Shown here piece by piece: positions 10,527 to 21,000 of a DNA stretch of 64,000 nt. The DNA is from Paracyclopina nana (taxonomy: Eukaryota > Arthropoda > Copepoda > Cyclopoida > Cyclopettidae), in assembly GCA_019096065.1 (NCBI GenBank), contig JAGUCH010000009.1, positions 3,482,001-3,546,000 on the forward strand, written 5' to 3'. The position numbers were made by a program, and so were the translations under genes. Positions within the stretch are counted from its first letter, which is position 1. Every line of letters begins with the position of its first letter. Below the pieces are notes generated by a model. That model had not been told where the DNA came from, did no database searches, and saw only the letters and a list, made by a program, of their open reading frames with translations.

Positions 10527-10961
10527 TCACGAGCCTTCTTTGACATTTTGTGCAGAGGACAAGCTGTCTTCACCATTATCCTCAGTGATGTTTTGTTGCT
10601 CAAATACATCATCATCATCATTGATGCTGTCCTCAGAGTCACTGGTTGATCCAGTTTTCTTTTTACACCACCCACATAGAAAAAGTCTCCTACTTTTACT
10701 TTGATCAGACTTGCCAACATTGTCCTCATTTTCACTGGGAGACTTTCTGGTGGCCCCAATATTGGTTCTTCTCTCTGTAGTTTTGGGCCTAGGAATGTTG
10801 GCCAATTCCTCAATACTTTCCAACTGGCCAGGCACTGCAAATCCAGGGCCATCTGTGCTGTTGTAATCATCGACTCTGTAATGATGTGCACTTGATTTTC
10901 GGATGGGTGGCAATGGTGGCAAATCGTGGAGCATTCGACCATACATGTCTATTGTGACTAC
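10527..10961 (-). CDS. Probable last coding exon of an unrecognised gene
   Basis: I do not recognise this protein. About 144 residues are open on the minus strand, starting VVTIDMYGRMLHDLPPLPP after a possible acceptor (CTCATATTGAAG) at 10962. The segment has a Pro-rich stretch, then a basic Cys patch (RRLFLCGWCKKK), then an acidic Ser/Asp/Glu tail with DDDD and ends KEGS. An AATAAA poly(A) signal on the same strand lies within about 12 bases after the TGA, supporting a true 3' end. It is tail-to-tail with cyclin copy B. Upstream exons are unresolved: the frame stays open for another 110 nt, and short splice-like segments occur up to 11290, where the LTR element follows. The tail resembles a disordered cytoplasmic end, but this is only an impression. 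Confidence 0.45.
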   Translation of the reverse strand, partial: VVTIDMYGRMLHDLPPLPPIRKSSAHHYRVDDYNSTDGPGFAVPGQLESIEELANIPRPKTTERRTNIGATRKSPSENEDNVGKSDQSKSRRLFLCGWCKKKTGSTSDSEDSINDDDDVFEQQNITEDNGEDSLSSAQNVKEGS

Positions 10962-11392
10962 CTTCAATATGAGTAACAATAAAAAAGGAAAGGCCTCGAC
11001 CCGACCTTGCTTTCTGCAAACTAGCCAAGCTGTCCTCGTTATATTGGCTTGAGTATGAATGTAACATAAGCAGTTCTAGCAGGTATGACAATGCAACCGC
11101 ACATAGGTAAATGTGCGTTGAAAATTCTCCTGGAGGAAGGTATCATGCACTTGACACTCGACTTTCCAAGAAAGTTAGAAAAATCACTAGATCTAGCAAA
11201 GGCTTTCAGAGAAGCCATCTCACCTTCCGAAGGCCGTTTTATTGGCAAATTGAAAGCCTTTCCAATATTTTTATTGCTGTGAGCGTAGCTTAGATACCAA
11301 CAAAACTTGCCAATCAATTTAATTAACAACACTGGATGGTTAGAGGACTCACTATGCCAATGAGTATGCCAATTTAGACAAAAGAAAGTTAA
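10962..11392. other. Unresolved minus-strand region next to the LTR element
   Basis: On the minus strand this contains a GTGAGA donor after PIKRPSE-coding sequence (about 11227), a CTAAC branch-like site and an acceptor GGAAAG 62 bases later. It also has two AATAAA signals near 11268 and 11240. It may hold exons of the gene ending at 10527, the original 3' UTR of the phosphatase gene now lying beyond the LTR element, or both. Confidence 0.25.
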
Positions 11393-11642
11393 TGTTTGGA
11401 ATATGTCGATCCAATTCTGCGCCCCTCATCGTTGATAAGAAGAAGAAGCTCCGCCGTGAATTGCTGATAAATTGAGAATATGTAAAATACTGAGAAATTA
11501 AGCACGTGTATAGTTCAGTCAATATATTACCACATTACTGTTCACTCGTACTTTATTAAGTCGTATATTTCAATGTTTAAGGTTTAAACTCTGTTCGTAG
11601 TCTTCTTAGATTCAGGTTGTCGATCTGGCATTTTCCCAAACA
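11393..11642 (+). repeat. Left LTR of the BEL/Pao element
   Basis: This 250-bp direct repeat matches 21198-21447 and has 7-bp inverted ends TGTTTGG/CCAAACA. On the minus strand it carries an AATAAA sequence (TTAATAAAGT). Confidence 0.95.
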
Positions 11643-11645
11643 AAT

Positions 11646-11655
11646 TGGCGCCCGA
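11646..11655 (+). other. Primer-binding-site-like sequence
   Basis: TGGCGCCCGA starts three bases inside the left LTR. It is complementary to a tRNA 3' end reading TCGGGCGCCA, as found in tRNA-Lys of many animals. The match beyond ten bases is not clear, so the primer identity is uncertain. Confidence 0.55.
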
Positions 11656-11711
11656 GCACGTGAGCAAGCCAATAACTCTGCGAACTCGCCCCTTCGACAA
11701 CAAAATCCAAG

Positions 11712-14700
11712 ATGGAGGATAACGAAAATCTCGCATCGTCGGCATCTCACTCTTCTGGCGACTCATCAGGAGAAGCAGGAGCTAACAACGTTCCGGATCA
11801 GGACCAGCAAGGCCCCGAGGAGGGCAGGATGGCGGCGACAGAAGAGGATTCTGCGCTCTGCACGGAGAAGCATAAAACTTATCAAACTGCGCTCAACAAA
11901 TACAACACGGCAGTCAGGGATTTTTGGGCTTTAGCCAAAGCTTCGTCGCCTGCTCTGGATTCATTGGCCACCGCTCGAGATGCAGTCAACGACACGTTAA
12001 GCCGTCTCAAACTCGATTCTGCGGCCTTCTTGTCGACGGCCTTGCCGTTCAAAAACCAAGCGAATCGAGTCTCCAGACTTAGACTCGCAGGTAAAAATCA
12101 CGAAATTAAGCGCGTCGAGGTCGAGGAATGTTTTTCAGATATGAAGGAGAGCATTGAAATGCTAGAGGATGAGGCAACTACGGAGCGAACCATAGCCGAG
12201 GCCAAAGTCGCTCTACAAGCCAACACCTCTGTCATCAATGCCGAGATGAGTCAACGTATCCAGGATCTAGCCACGAAGTATGATACTCATCGTACCCAAC
12301 TCGAGGCTTTATGTGTTGACGATGGCCCCGAAGATCAGGCTGGAAAGATCTCTCACATCCGAAGCAAAATGGAACAATTGCGCGCTGGAGAGCAATCCAG
12401 GGATGACTATGCTACTCAGTGGCTGGCATCCTGCGTGGCTGGAGATCCCGAATACTATTTGGAAGTTGTACGGCACACTGCTTCGGATAAGCAGTTCTTT
12501 CAAGGATGGATCAATTGGTGCAGGGATCAGCTGGAAAAATTATCGGCCACAACAACGCCAAAGCGTAAGGAAGCTCCAGGTCGACCACCAATGGCAAGTA
12601 GCCCCTTCCCGAATATTGATTTCACGCGTCCGCCCCCTCGAGTTCGCTTCAGTAATATTCCGCGTAACTCTGAGCAATTCTTCGCGAATACTTTCTCCAC
12701 TAGCGTCAACTCCAACACGATGGATGTGACGGCAATAGTCTCTAATAGATCCAAGATCGAGCTGATTGCGGGCTCCCGTAAAACTGTGGGGACAATTGTG
12801 GAGCGAATGATGGGACAGCCAGAGTTACTTTATGTGGATAGTCGCTATGCCAGGGGCAAAAAGCCCCCGACTCATCTCCCCCAGGTGGACGGCTCCGATG
12901 TGATCGCCTTCAAGGATTTCCTAAAGCTTTTCGAGTTTAAGGTCCACAAAAACAATAAATATGATTGGGATGAAAAGTATTTCGAGCTAATTCAAAATTT
13001 GCGCGGCGCTGCGTACGCTCTAGCTAAGCTCCACAACCCCGACAAGGATGGATATCTCCAGACGCTGCAGGAATTGGAGGAGAGATATGCGAGTTTGAAT
13101 GCGCACAAAGGGGCGCTGTGGGCAAAGCTAAATGGAATCGATATCGATCATCGGAAATTAAAAACTGTGCACGTCGCGAAATTTACCGCGATGGAGATTC
13201 TTGCAAATGTAAGCCGTTCGTGTTATCAAGAGGTAGGATGTATGATTGTCTCTGGTCTCACCATGCGTATGTGCCAAGCATCGACGGATCATTGGAATTT
13301 GTTTCTGCTGGCGCACAACTACGACCCCAGAGACCCAACCATCGACAATTTCTGCGAATGGTGCTCTTACCTGGAGATGAACTTGGCCAAAGACACCCTA
13401 GCTAAGGCCCAACACGATGCGTCACCTCTAAAGAACGTCTTCGCAGCTCCAGCTGCCACGAAAGTCTTGGCAACTGACTCGACTGTCGAGTTTGACAAGG
13501 AAGAAGACGAACATTGGGAGCTACCTGGAGAGAGCGAGGATGAGGACGAATCTGAGCTACCTGTGTTCGCTGTTGTGGACGATGATGGAAAATTCAAAGG
13601 GTGCGCTTTATGCGATGCCGAAAATTACACGGCTAAACACCATCTTTCTAACTGTCGAATTTTCAAGAACCTCAGCCGTGGCGAGCAGCGTTCGGTCATG
13701 AACAGGAGTAAAGCGTGCTGGAAATGTTATGAATATCAGCATTTTGCCCGTGATTGTAAAATTAACGTGAAATGTGCTACTTGCAATAAACCGCATCCGA
13801 CGTTTCTGCACCGTTATTCAAAAGTCTCGTTGTTGGCCGCGATCTCAAATGAATCTATACCGCGTAAAAAAACTACTTTATTTCGCGTTATTCCGGTTGA
13901 AGTTGCGAATAATCCAGAATTTCGCGGTGCCATAAAAGTCAACGCCTCTTGCGACGATCACGCGGGTGTTAGCTTTGTGCAGGAGAGTCTAGCCAAATCG
14001 ATCCATGCCAAATTGCGACCACAGACGCAAGTCTTGAAGTATTTAACGCGTTCTGAGGTCCTCAACAATTATCGCGCCACGTTCTTTTTGCGGGCTGTTG
14101 ATCATTCGGTCGCAACCAAAATTACCGCAAACACAACGCTTAATATTTGCGGCTCTGTAAAGCCCCCAGATATTAAAAGTCTGAAGACGGAATATGATCA
14201 TCTGGCCAGGATTCCATTCGAGGTATATGCGGACGGCCCTTGTCAAATCCTTTTGGGACTGGATCAAGCTAGGCTCATGACTGCGGTTGAGCCAGATGTT
14301 GTTGGCCCAGAAAATACGCCAGTGGCAAGAAAGCTACCCTTGGGCTGGACAGTGGTCCATGGCAAATCTCCCGATGAGACTGCTCTGGCAGTTGAGCAGC
14401 TCGATGATCTCAGGAGCCTCGAGGACGCCATCCAGAAAATTCTAGACTACGAGATCGATCCATGGTTGTCGAACAAACGTTGCATCACCTTGGAGGACAA
14501 GAAGGCAGAGGATATTGTCAAGTCCTTTCTATTCCAGAAGGACAATCATTATGGAACGGGTGTGCCATGGCGCAACCATCCCGAACCACCCAACCTCCCC
14601 AATAACTACGAGCAAGTACTAAAATGGCAAACGAGGCACGAGGCAGAATTGAATAAAAACGACGTAATCTGGCAGCAGTACATGGCTAACTTCAATGAGT

Positions 14701-17700
14701 GGATCAGCGAGGGATACATCAGAAAGGTAGGACCAACAGATCGCAGCGGTTACTTCATTCCTTGCTTCGGTGTATTTCGCAAAGATTCAACGACTATGAA
14801 ATTACGCGTTGTAACAGATTGTAAGAGAAAATTCGGCAGCGATCGTAAATCAATCAACGACGAGATCTTGACCGGTCCAAAACTGCAGAATGACGTGCGT
14901 GAGGTTCTGCTTCAATTTCGTCGAGGGCCATTTGCTTTCACCTCGGATATCGCGAGAATGTATTTACAATTCTTGCTAAGGGAGGAGGATATGAAGTATC
15001 ATCGTATAATCTACCGAGGCGAAGCCTTTGAGTTCACTCGCTGGCCCTTTGGCAATGTGGCAGCGCCCTTCGCGACATTATTTTGCCTCAATTCACATTT
15101 CAAGAACCTCGGCAAGGATAATCTAATCAAGACAGTCCAACAGTCACTTTACATGGACGATTTGATGCCCTCAGGCTTTGATGAGGACGGCCTCGTTGCA
15201 TTATTCACTGACCTCAGGCAGGCGTGCAAGGAGGCCGGATTGGAACTACGAAAAGTGGTAACAAATTCATCCAGATTGATTAAGAGCATTGATCAATCAC
15301 TGTTGGGGCTGCAACTCGACATAAAAAGCGACGATGATATGTTGGATGGGGCCTCCAAAGCTCTTGGTTGCAAATGGATTCCCGCAACGGATCTGATGGG
15401 TTACAAAAATGTAGAAATCCTACCCGCGCATCAAAAGTTTACGAAAAGAAATTTATTTCGCGTCAATGGTTTATGTTTTGACCCTATCGGATATTTAGAA
15501 CCTGTAACTCTAAAAGGGCGTTTGCTCCTGCAAGATGTGTGCCACCGAGAGGACAAACCCGACTGGGATGACGTCATTGTGGACGAAGCACTGGAAGAGG
15601 AATGGAAGAACTACCTGAGCGAACTGGCAGCAGTTAGCAGCATAGAATTTCCGCGCGCCATCTTTCAGAATGCCAATGAGGAAAGCACGCTGCATGTTTT
15701 TTGCGATGCGTCAAAAAGAATGTATTCGTGCGTGCTCTATCTCGTTCAAGCCACGTGCTCTGGAAGCAATACATCATCATTCGTCACCTGCCGACGTAAA
15801 TTGTGCAAAAAAGGGAAGCGCAGCATTCCACAAAAGGAGTTGATGGCAGCAGCATTGGGAGCTAAGGTCGCAGTCGCGGTGACAAAGATTCTCACAGTAA
15901 GCAACGTTCGATTCTGGTCGGATTCGACTACTGTCCTCAAGTGGCTGTTCAAGCCGCTAGCAATTGAGGATGACTGGGTTTCGCGAAGAGTATTTGAAAT
16001 ACTGGATTCAACGGAGCAAGAGCAGTGGTCATATATCAATACCAAGAACAACGCTGCTGATTTGGCTACAAAAGGAATTTCTATCGAACAGTTGGAAGCC
16101 TCAACTCTGTGGAAACACGGACCAGCATTAATTCTGGAAAAATTTCCATGTTCCGAACGGCCTGATGTATGCCTGCAACCAGGACAGAAGGTCACTATCG
16201 TGGAGGGAAAGAATTCTGTGTTTGCTATCACTCGCTCACAGTCCAGGCTCAAAAAATTGATTTCTCACCGGTGGTCGTCGGAGATGCATGTTGATCAGAA
16301 AAAGGCCGCATTGCAGCTCTGCAATTTGGATACCACAGCGTTCTTCAACTTGGAAACCGATTCGGTGGACACTTTGTGGCAAAAGGCCAAGCTCGGTGCT
16401 CAACTTGTACGGACAGCAGGGGTAGGACCGCTTCGCGTGCTGATTCGCTTCTTTCAGGTGATGAGCTTCAAAGACGACCTTTTGTATTACCATAAGAATG
16501 AAAAATGGAAAAGTAACTCGGAGTTAGAAAAAGTCAACGCGTTCGTCTCGGATGATAATGTTTTACGAGCCAAAGGCCGCGTAGACGGGGCCTCGTGGGT
16601 GCATTGGAGCGTGCGCAGGCCTTTAATATTGGTGAAAGACAAGCAGGGTGAGCTCTTCTGCGAGCTGCTGCATCGAATGCATGGGCACGTTTTGTCTCTC
16701 TCTCAATTGTTGGTGGCCTTGCGCAAGTTGGCCTTTATTTCTGGGGCGAGGCAGATCATGAAGAAAGTGCTCCGCAACTGCATTAAGTGCGCTCCAAAGC
16801 AGTCGGTGGTCCAGCCTCAAATGGGAGAAATTCCAAAATTTGACGAAACATTACGCCCCTTCGCGAGAATAAGCATCGATTTCTGCGGTCCTTTTCAGAT
16901 CTCGATGGGAAGAGGAAAATCCCGACAAAACAGATATGTGCTGGTAATAGTCTGCCATCAAACGAAGGCCTTGCATTTGGAGGATACCACCGACCTAACT
17001 ACCGACGCATTTCTAAAAGCTTTAACTAGGTTTGCAAATCGACGAGGTACTCCAGAGTTCATTCGCTCGGATCAAGGTAGCAATTTCGTAGGAGCGGCAA
17101 GGGCGATTTTTTGTAACAGGCTCAGAAAGCTAGATTGGAATAAGTTGCGGACGTTTCAGCATGATGGAATCATTGCGCGCTGGGATTTCAGCCCTGCTAG
17201 GGCCCCTGAATTCAACGGTCTCGCAGAAATTTTTGTTCGCACTTTCAAACGACACTTGATCAAAATGGCTCAACCTCACGCCTGGACGTGTGAAAATTTT
17301 CGCACCGCTATTTCCTGTGCCGAGAACATGATCAATAATCGCCCCCTCCAATACATTCCGGCCGACATGGAGAGCAGCGCAAGGATCATTACTCCCAATG
17401 ACCTTCTAATTGGCCGCACGTGCTCCCCACTGGACATGACGAGCGAACCAACATCACTGGCTAGAGGATATTATCACATCAAAAATGAACTACAACAAAT
17501 GTGGGATGCATGGAATGCAGAATTGTTCAATCAACTAGCATCTCGACCTGTATGGAAATCAATGCAACGCAACTTGGAGATCGGTGAAGCAGTCCTCATA
17601 CGGAATCGTGGCCAATTCAAAAATTGTCGCCATGAGTGGAAAATGGGAATCGTCAAGGACTTGCAGACTGACAGAAATGGTGTCAACAGAACGGCAACTG

Positions 17701-17855
17701 TGGAAGTCACGAATGTACAAGAAGTGAAGGATGAATATGATCGCAAGAAGGGTCCAAGGACTGCCAAAAGATTGGTCAAGGCTCTGGAAGACGCAAAGAA
17801 TTACGAAAGAATCGAGGCAGTCTCCAACTTGATCCCGGTAAGCTTGCTTCAATGA
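11712..17855 (+). CDS. BEL/Pao Gag-Pol polyprotein (2047 aa)
   Basis: This single ORF has the usual BEL/Pao order. The N-terminal 360 residues are helical and Gag-like, followed by the conserved Gag region around 370-560. A CCHC knuckle (CWKCYEYQHFARDC) lies near residue 669 with a second Cys/His cluster (CATCNKPHPTFLH) after it, then a protease region. Reverse transcriptase has its YMDD box near 1147, and RNase H starts near 1330 (FCDASKR). The HHCC zinc-binding part of integrase is near 1650-1697. The integrase core runs from about 1720 (SIDFCGPF) to 1840 (EFNGLAE). The C-terminal domain typical of the clade follows near 1950-2000. The protein would make, reverse-transcribe and integrate the element's own copies. 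Confidence 0.93.
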   Translation: MEDNENLASSASHSSGDSSGEAGANNVPDQDQQGPEEGRMAATEEDSALCTEKHKTYQTALNKYNTAVRDFWALAKASSPALDSLATARDAVNDTLSRLKLDSAAFLSTALPFKNQANRVSRLRLAGKNHEIKRVEVEECFSDMKESIEMLEDEATTERTIAEAKVALQANTSVINAEMSQRIQDLATKYDTHRTQLEALCVDDGPEDQAGKISHIRSKMEQLRAGEQSRDDYATQWLASCVAGDPEYYLEVVRHTASDKQFFQGWINWCRDQLEKLSATTTPKRKEAPGRPPMASSPFPNIDFTRPPPRVRFSNIPRNSEQFFANTFSTSVNSNTMDVTAIVSNRSKIELIAGSRKTVGTIVERMMGQPELLYVDSRYARGKKPPTHLPQVDGSDVIAFKDFLKLFEFKVHKNNKYDWDEKYFELIQNLRGAAYALAKLHNPDKDGYLQTLQELEERYASLNAHKGALWAKLNGIDIDHRKLKTVHVAKFTAMEILANVSRSCYQEVGCMIVSGLTMRMCQASTDHWNLFLLAHNYDPRDPTIDNFCEWCSYLEMNLAKDTLAKAQHDASPLKNVFAAPAATKVLATDSTVEFDKEEDEHWELPGESEDEDESELPVFAVVDDDGKFKGCALCDAENYTAKHHLSNCRIFKNLSRGEQRSVMNRSKACWKCYEYQHFARDCKINVKCATCNKPHPTFLHRYSKVSLLAAISNESIPRKKTTLFRVIPVEVANNPEFRGAIKVNASCDDHAGVSFVQESLAKSIHAKLRPQTQVLKYLTRSEVLNNYRATFFLRAVDHSVATKITANTTLNICGSVKPPDIKSLKTEYDHLARIPFEVYADGPCQILLGLDQARLMTAVEPDVVGPENTPVARKLPLGWTVVHGKSPDETALAVEQLDDLRSLEDAIQKILDYEIDPWLSNKRCITLEDKKAEDIVKSFLFQKDNHYGTGVPWRNHPEPPNLPNNYEQVLKWQTRHEAELNKNDVIWQQYMANFNEWISEGYIRKVGPTDRSGYFIPCFGVFRKDSTTMKLRVVTDCKRKFGSDRKSINDEILTGPKLQNDVREVLLQFRRGPFAFTSDIARMYLQFLLREEDMKYHRIIYRGEAFEFTRWPFGNVAAPFATLFCLNSHFKNLGKDNLIKTVQQSLYMDDLMPSGFDEDGLVALFTDLRQACKEAGLELRKVVTNSSRLIKSIDQSLLGLQLDIKSDDDMLDGASKALGCKWIPATDLMGYKNVEILPAHQKFTKRNLFRVNGLCFDPIGYLEPVTLKGRLLLQDVCHREDKPDWDDVIVDEALEEEWKNYLSELAAVSSIEFPRAIFQNANEESTLHVFCDASKRMYSCVLYLVQATCSGSNTSSFVTCRRKLCKKGKRSIPQKELMAAALGAKVAVAVTKILTVSNVRFWSDSTTVLKWLFKPLAIEDDWVSRRVFEILDSTEQEQWSYINTKNNAADLATKGISIEQLEASTLWKHGPALILEKFPCSERPDVCLQPGQKVTIVEGKNSVFAITRSQSRLKKLISHRWSSEMHVDQKKAALQLCNLDTTAFFNLETDSVDTLWQKAKLGAQLVRTAGVGPLRVLIRFFQVMSFKDDLLYYHKNEKWKSNSELEKVNAFVSDDNVLRAKGRVDGASWVHWSVRRPLILVKDKQGELFCELLHRMHGHVLSLSQLLVALRKLAFISGARQIMKKVLRNCIKCAPKQSVVQPQMGEIPKFDETLRPFARISIDFCGPFQISMGRGKSRQNRYVLVIVCHQTKALHLEDTTDLTTDAFLKALTRFANRRGTPEFIRSDQGSNFVGAARAIFCNRLRKLDWNKLRTFQHDGIIARWDFSPARAPEFNGLAEIFVRTFKRHLIKMAQPHAWTCENFRTAISCAENMINNRPLQYIPADMESSARIITPNDLLIGRTCSPLDMTSEPTSLARGYYHIKNELQQMWDAWNAELFNQLASRPVWKSMQRNLEIGEAVLIRNRGQFKNCRHEWKMGIVKDLQTDRNGVNRTATVEVTNVQEVKDEYDRKKGPRTAKRLVKALEDAKNYERIEAVSNLIPVSLLQ

Positions 17856-18062
17856 CTATATGATAGTTTGAATTTGCGCGCGTTATATGCTATTAGTTGC
17901 CGTTTAAATTTTCGCGCGTTTCTTGTCGTTTCAACTCGCGTCAAGCAGCTGAGTGCCCAGCCAATCAGCGTGCTCGGTTCGAACGAGTTCAGTAAAATCA
18001 GCAGATCCGCTTCCGCCGACGGCAAATATTCGTCTTCGGAGCCACGATCACTACGCTTCAAA

Positions 18063-21000
18063 ATGGATCCCGGAGAATCAAGAAGATCCGACGACGAAAG
18101 ATCACGAAAGAGAAGAAAATCCGAAGTTTTCAAAGTGCCCGCTACTCCACCTAAGCCCAGGGAGCGAAAGGATCGAAGAGGCCGGTCGAAAAATGAAAAA
18201 TCCCAACGATCGAACACTGAAGTCACAACACCAGTGGATCCTCAAAGTTTGGTCGAGGCCGAACGAAATCGCCTGCAGGATCACTATCGATCAGAGGAGA
18301 CTGTATTCTTTGAGGATTTTCAACGTTTCATCGAGGCTGGAGATTTCGACATGGTCCGCAGCTTGTACGGTAACCCGAACGTTTTTGTCGCCGGTAGCTC
18401 GGATATTTATACGCGAGGGGTTGATAATCAGGGCAAATCCACAAAAAACGCGCGCACCGCGGAGCAACGAGCAAACTTTTCGCGGGTTTCTTTGCTAGCT
18501 GAAAACGCAATGGTGAGCAAGATCATGGCATTGTGTCACCCCGATTTGTTCGATTTGTGGATCGAAGGCTGCATGAAGCTTAACGAGGACCCAGCCTTGC
18601 CTGCCGTCAACCAAGTCGATGAAGCCAAAGCCGCGGAGCAAAGATTGAGTGACATCGCGTATCAGTCACTCGGCCACCTGCTGTCCACGACGGAAGATTC
18701 CAAAATGGGACTCATGAGGCATTTGATGGCCAGGATAAAAACCCCGTCTGCCGGAGCACTTCGCGCTGCCTCTGAAGTCGTGGTCGAACTCGGACGTTTG
18801 CCAACCCATTCTGAAAAGGTTAGCGGTGTAACGCGAAATTTAGTTGATCCTAATCGCGCGCTCCGTATTTATGACTCCGCGAATCGCAGCTCCATGACAG
18901 AGCCAGATAATTTAGGTTGCGCATTAGTTGGTTATGAAGATCTCCAGAAAATCTATGACCACCTTGTAGCCACCGGCGCAACAATTCCCGGGGTCACGGA
19001 TAGATCATGGGACGTCACACTGGAACCTGAAGGCGTAGTAATGTATGGCCGTGCGTCAAGGTTCGTCAGCGGCATTCCACCTTTGGACGACCCAGTTGTG
19101 CGTGTGAAAATCACCAATACTCCTGAAAAAGAAGAGGTTGTAGATCCAGAGGCTGAGACCGAGGTAGAATCCGAACCTGAATCTGATTTCCGCGCCAAGC
19201 AGTTTGGGCCGCAGCCAGGTCACGTATCTCCCCCCCACGACAATCAGACTAGTAATTCGAGTAAGAAGCGGCAGTTGGTTAGGGAGGCTTTGCGAGCAAC
19301 ACAAAAACCCTCCAGCAGCATCTCGAGCCCGGTTGTCATGGAAAGGATCAACAAGGTCGTGCAAGAATGCGTGGCGCTTCCAGAGTCTGCCCAGGAGGAC
19401 GAGATCATTTTGCAGACTGATGACGAGTTTTCCGACATGGAATCTGTGAAATCCGGTAAGCGACGGGAATTCGTGCGCGATTATGCTCCTAAATGTCCCT
19501 TGGCCGTCGAATTGAAGCGGTACATTACTGGGAATAATACAGGGTTGGATTGTGCGGACAAATTCTGCGTGTTGTCCGCGAAAGATCTTCGTCAAACTGA
19601 TATGGAACGAAAATCACGCGTCGCCTTTGGCACCATTTCACAAGCCGCGGCGCGCCTCCAGACTTTCAGGAAGGGCCCAAGAAGATTCGAGGGCCATTTG
19701 CCCCCCCTCACGGTGCATGTAACACAACAAATGGATGCTGCGCAGATCGGTGTTTTGCTGGAAAGAAACGCGGTCATTCAAGAGATGCATCTGTACGGGG
19801 TCTGCGTGATAAAAATCTTAGGTCCAACTCAGGTCGAGAGGGAGTCCTTGATTAGGGTAAATCCTGGGACTTGGCAGAACGCATTTGTCGCAGTCTCTTT
19901 CGTGTCGCTCAACCACCGCGCGCTGATTGTCCATATGCTCTGGGACGGTAGTGTGCTGAGAGGCGCACATTTGCCCGCCCAGATCAAGGAGGTCCTGAAG
20001 TCACCAGGAGTTATCAAAGTCGGCGAAAATATCCACCGCGCCATCAGGCAGCTGCAATCCATCCCGGGGCAAAATTTAGTCATCAGGCATGTTGTCGAAT
20101 CAAGCAACCTTGTCACGTTTGCTTATCCCCAATCTGAATATGGAGCGAACTACATGCAGATTCGGACGGATACTGGATTCCTCGCTGAAAGGTTGGATTG
20201 CCCTGTAAGATTTGTCAATGACGCCGAGCTCGTTGACGGCTATTTTCGTCTGCCAGTTCCCGAGTTCAGCTTCTATCACACCCCCGATAATTGGACTTTG
20301 GACATGCAGCTCTTTGCGGTGCACGACGCGGCGGTAATCATTGAATTATTACGAGTTATCGCGTTGCGCGCGGCCGCTCTCGAAAAAATGGGACCAAATG
20401 CGGACATTGTCAGGGTAATGCACGTCGTGTTGCTGCAGGGCGTCGGCTTGGAGAAATGCATCGTGCCAAATCGCGCGCTCTCAGATGTTTCAGCTCGACC
20501 ATACGGCTCCTGGTTTACCCATGACACCTTCTACGACAATGACACTGGCGAATCCGTGCAACATCGCGCCTGGCCGCTCATCATCACGCAGCTGCAACAT
20601 TTCAACAGTGCCGAGGTCGTCCTGGGAGCTCTGAAGGCTTTCCTGCATGTTCGCCAATGGACACGTAGTCCCGATGTGCTCAGCTTGGACACGAAAAGAG
20701 CATTGTTCAAAGTCTTTTGCGTGTACCCCCACGAGATCGATTTCTACAATCGCATGTTGCTATTTAGCGGCACCGGGCGCACGTTTCCCCATTGTTGCCA
20801 TGCATGTGGCAAAGAAGGCCATGCCACCGCAGATTGCCCCACTAATCCTGTGGATTTGGTCTGCCGATACAATTTGTGTGGACAAAATGGCCATGTCGAG
20901 GATGTCTGTCCAATGTTGCATCATCGGTGCGAGCTTTGTGGCCTCTTAGGTCATTACACTGAGCAGCATGCACATTGTACGTTCCTGGCTTTGATGGAAA

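Noticed and set aside
12280-12729. 149-codon plus-strand frame inside the Gag region
   Set aside because: It is an out-of-frame shadow of the Gag-Pol ORF with no features of its own.
15746-16252. 168-codon minus-strand frame inside the RNase H region
   Set aside because: It is antisense to a well-defined coding region.
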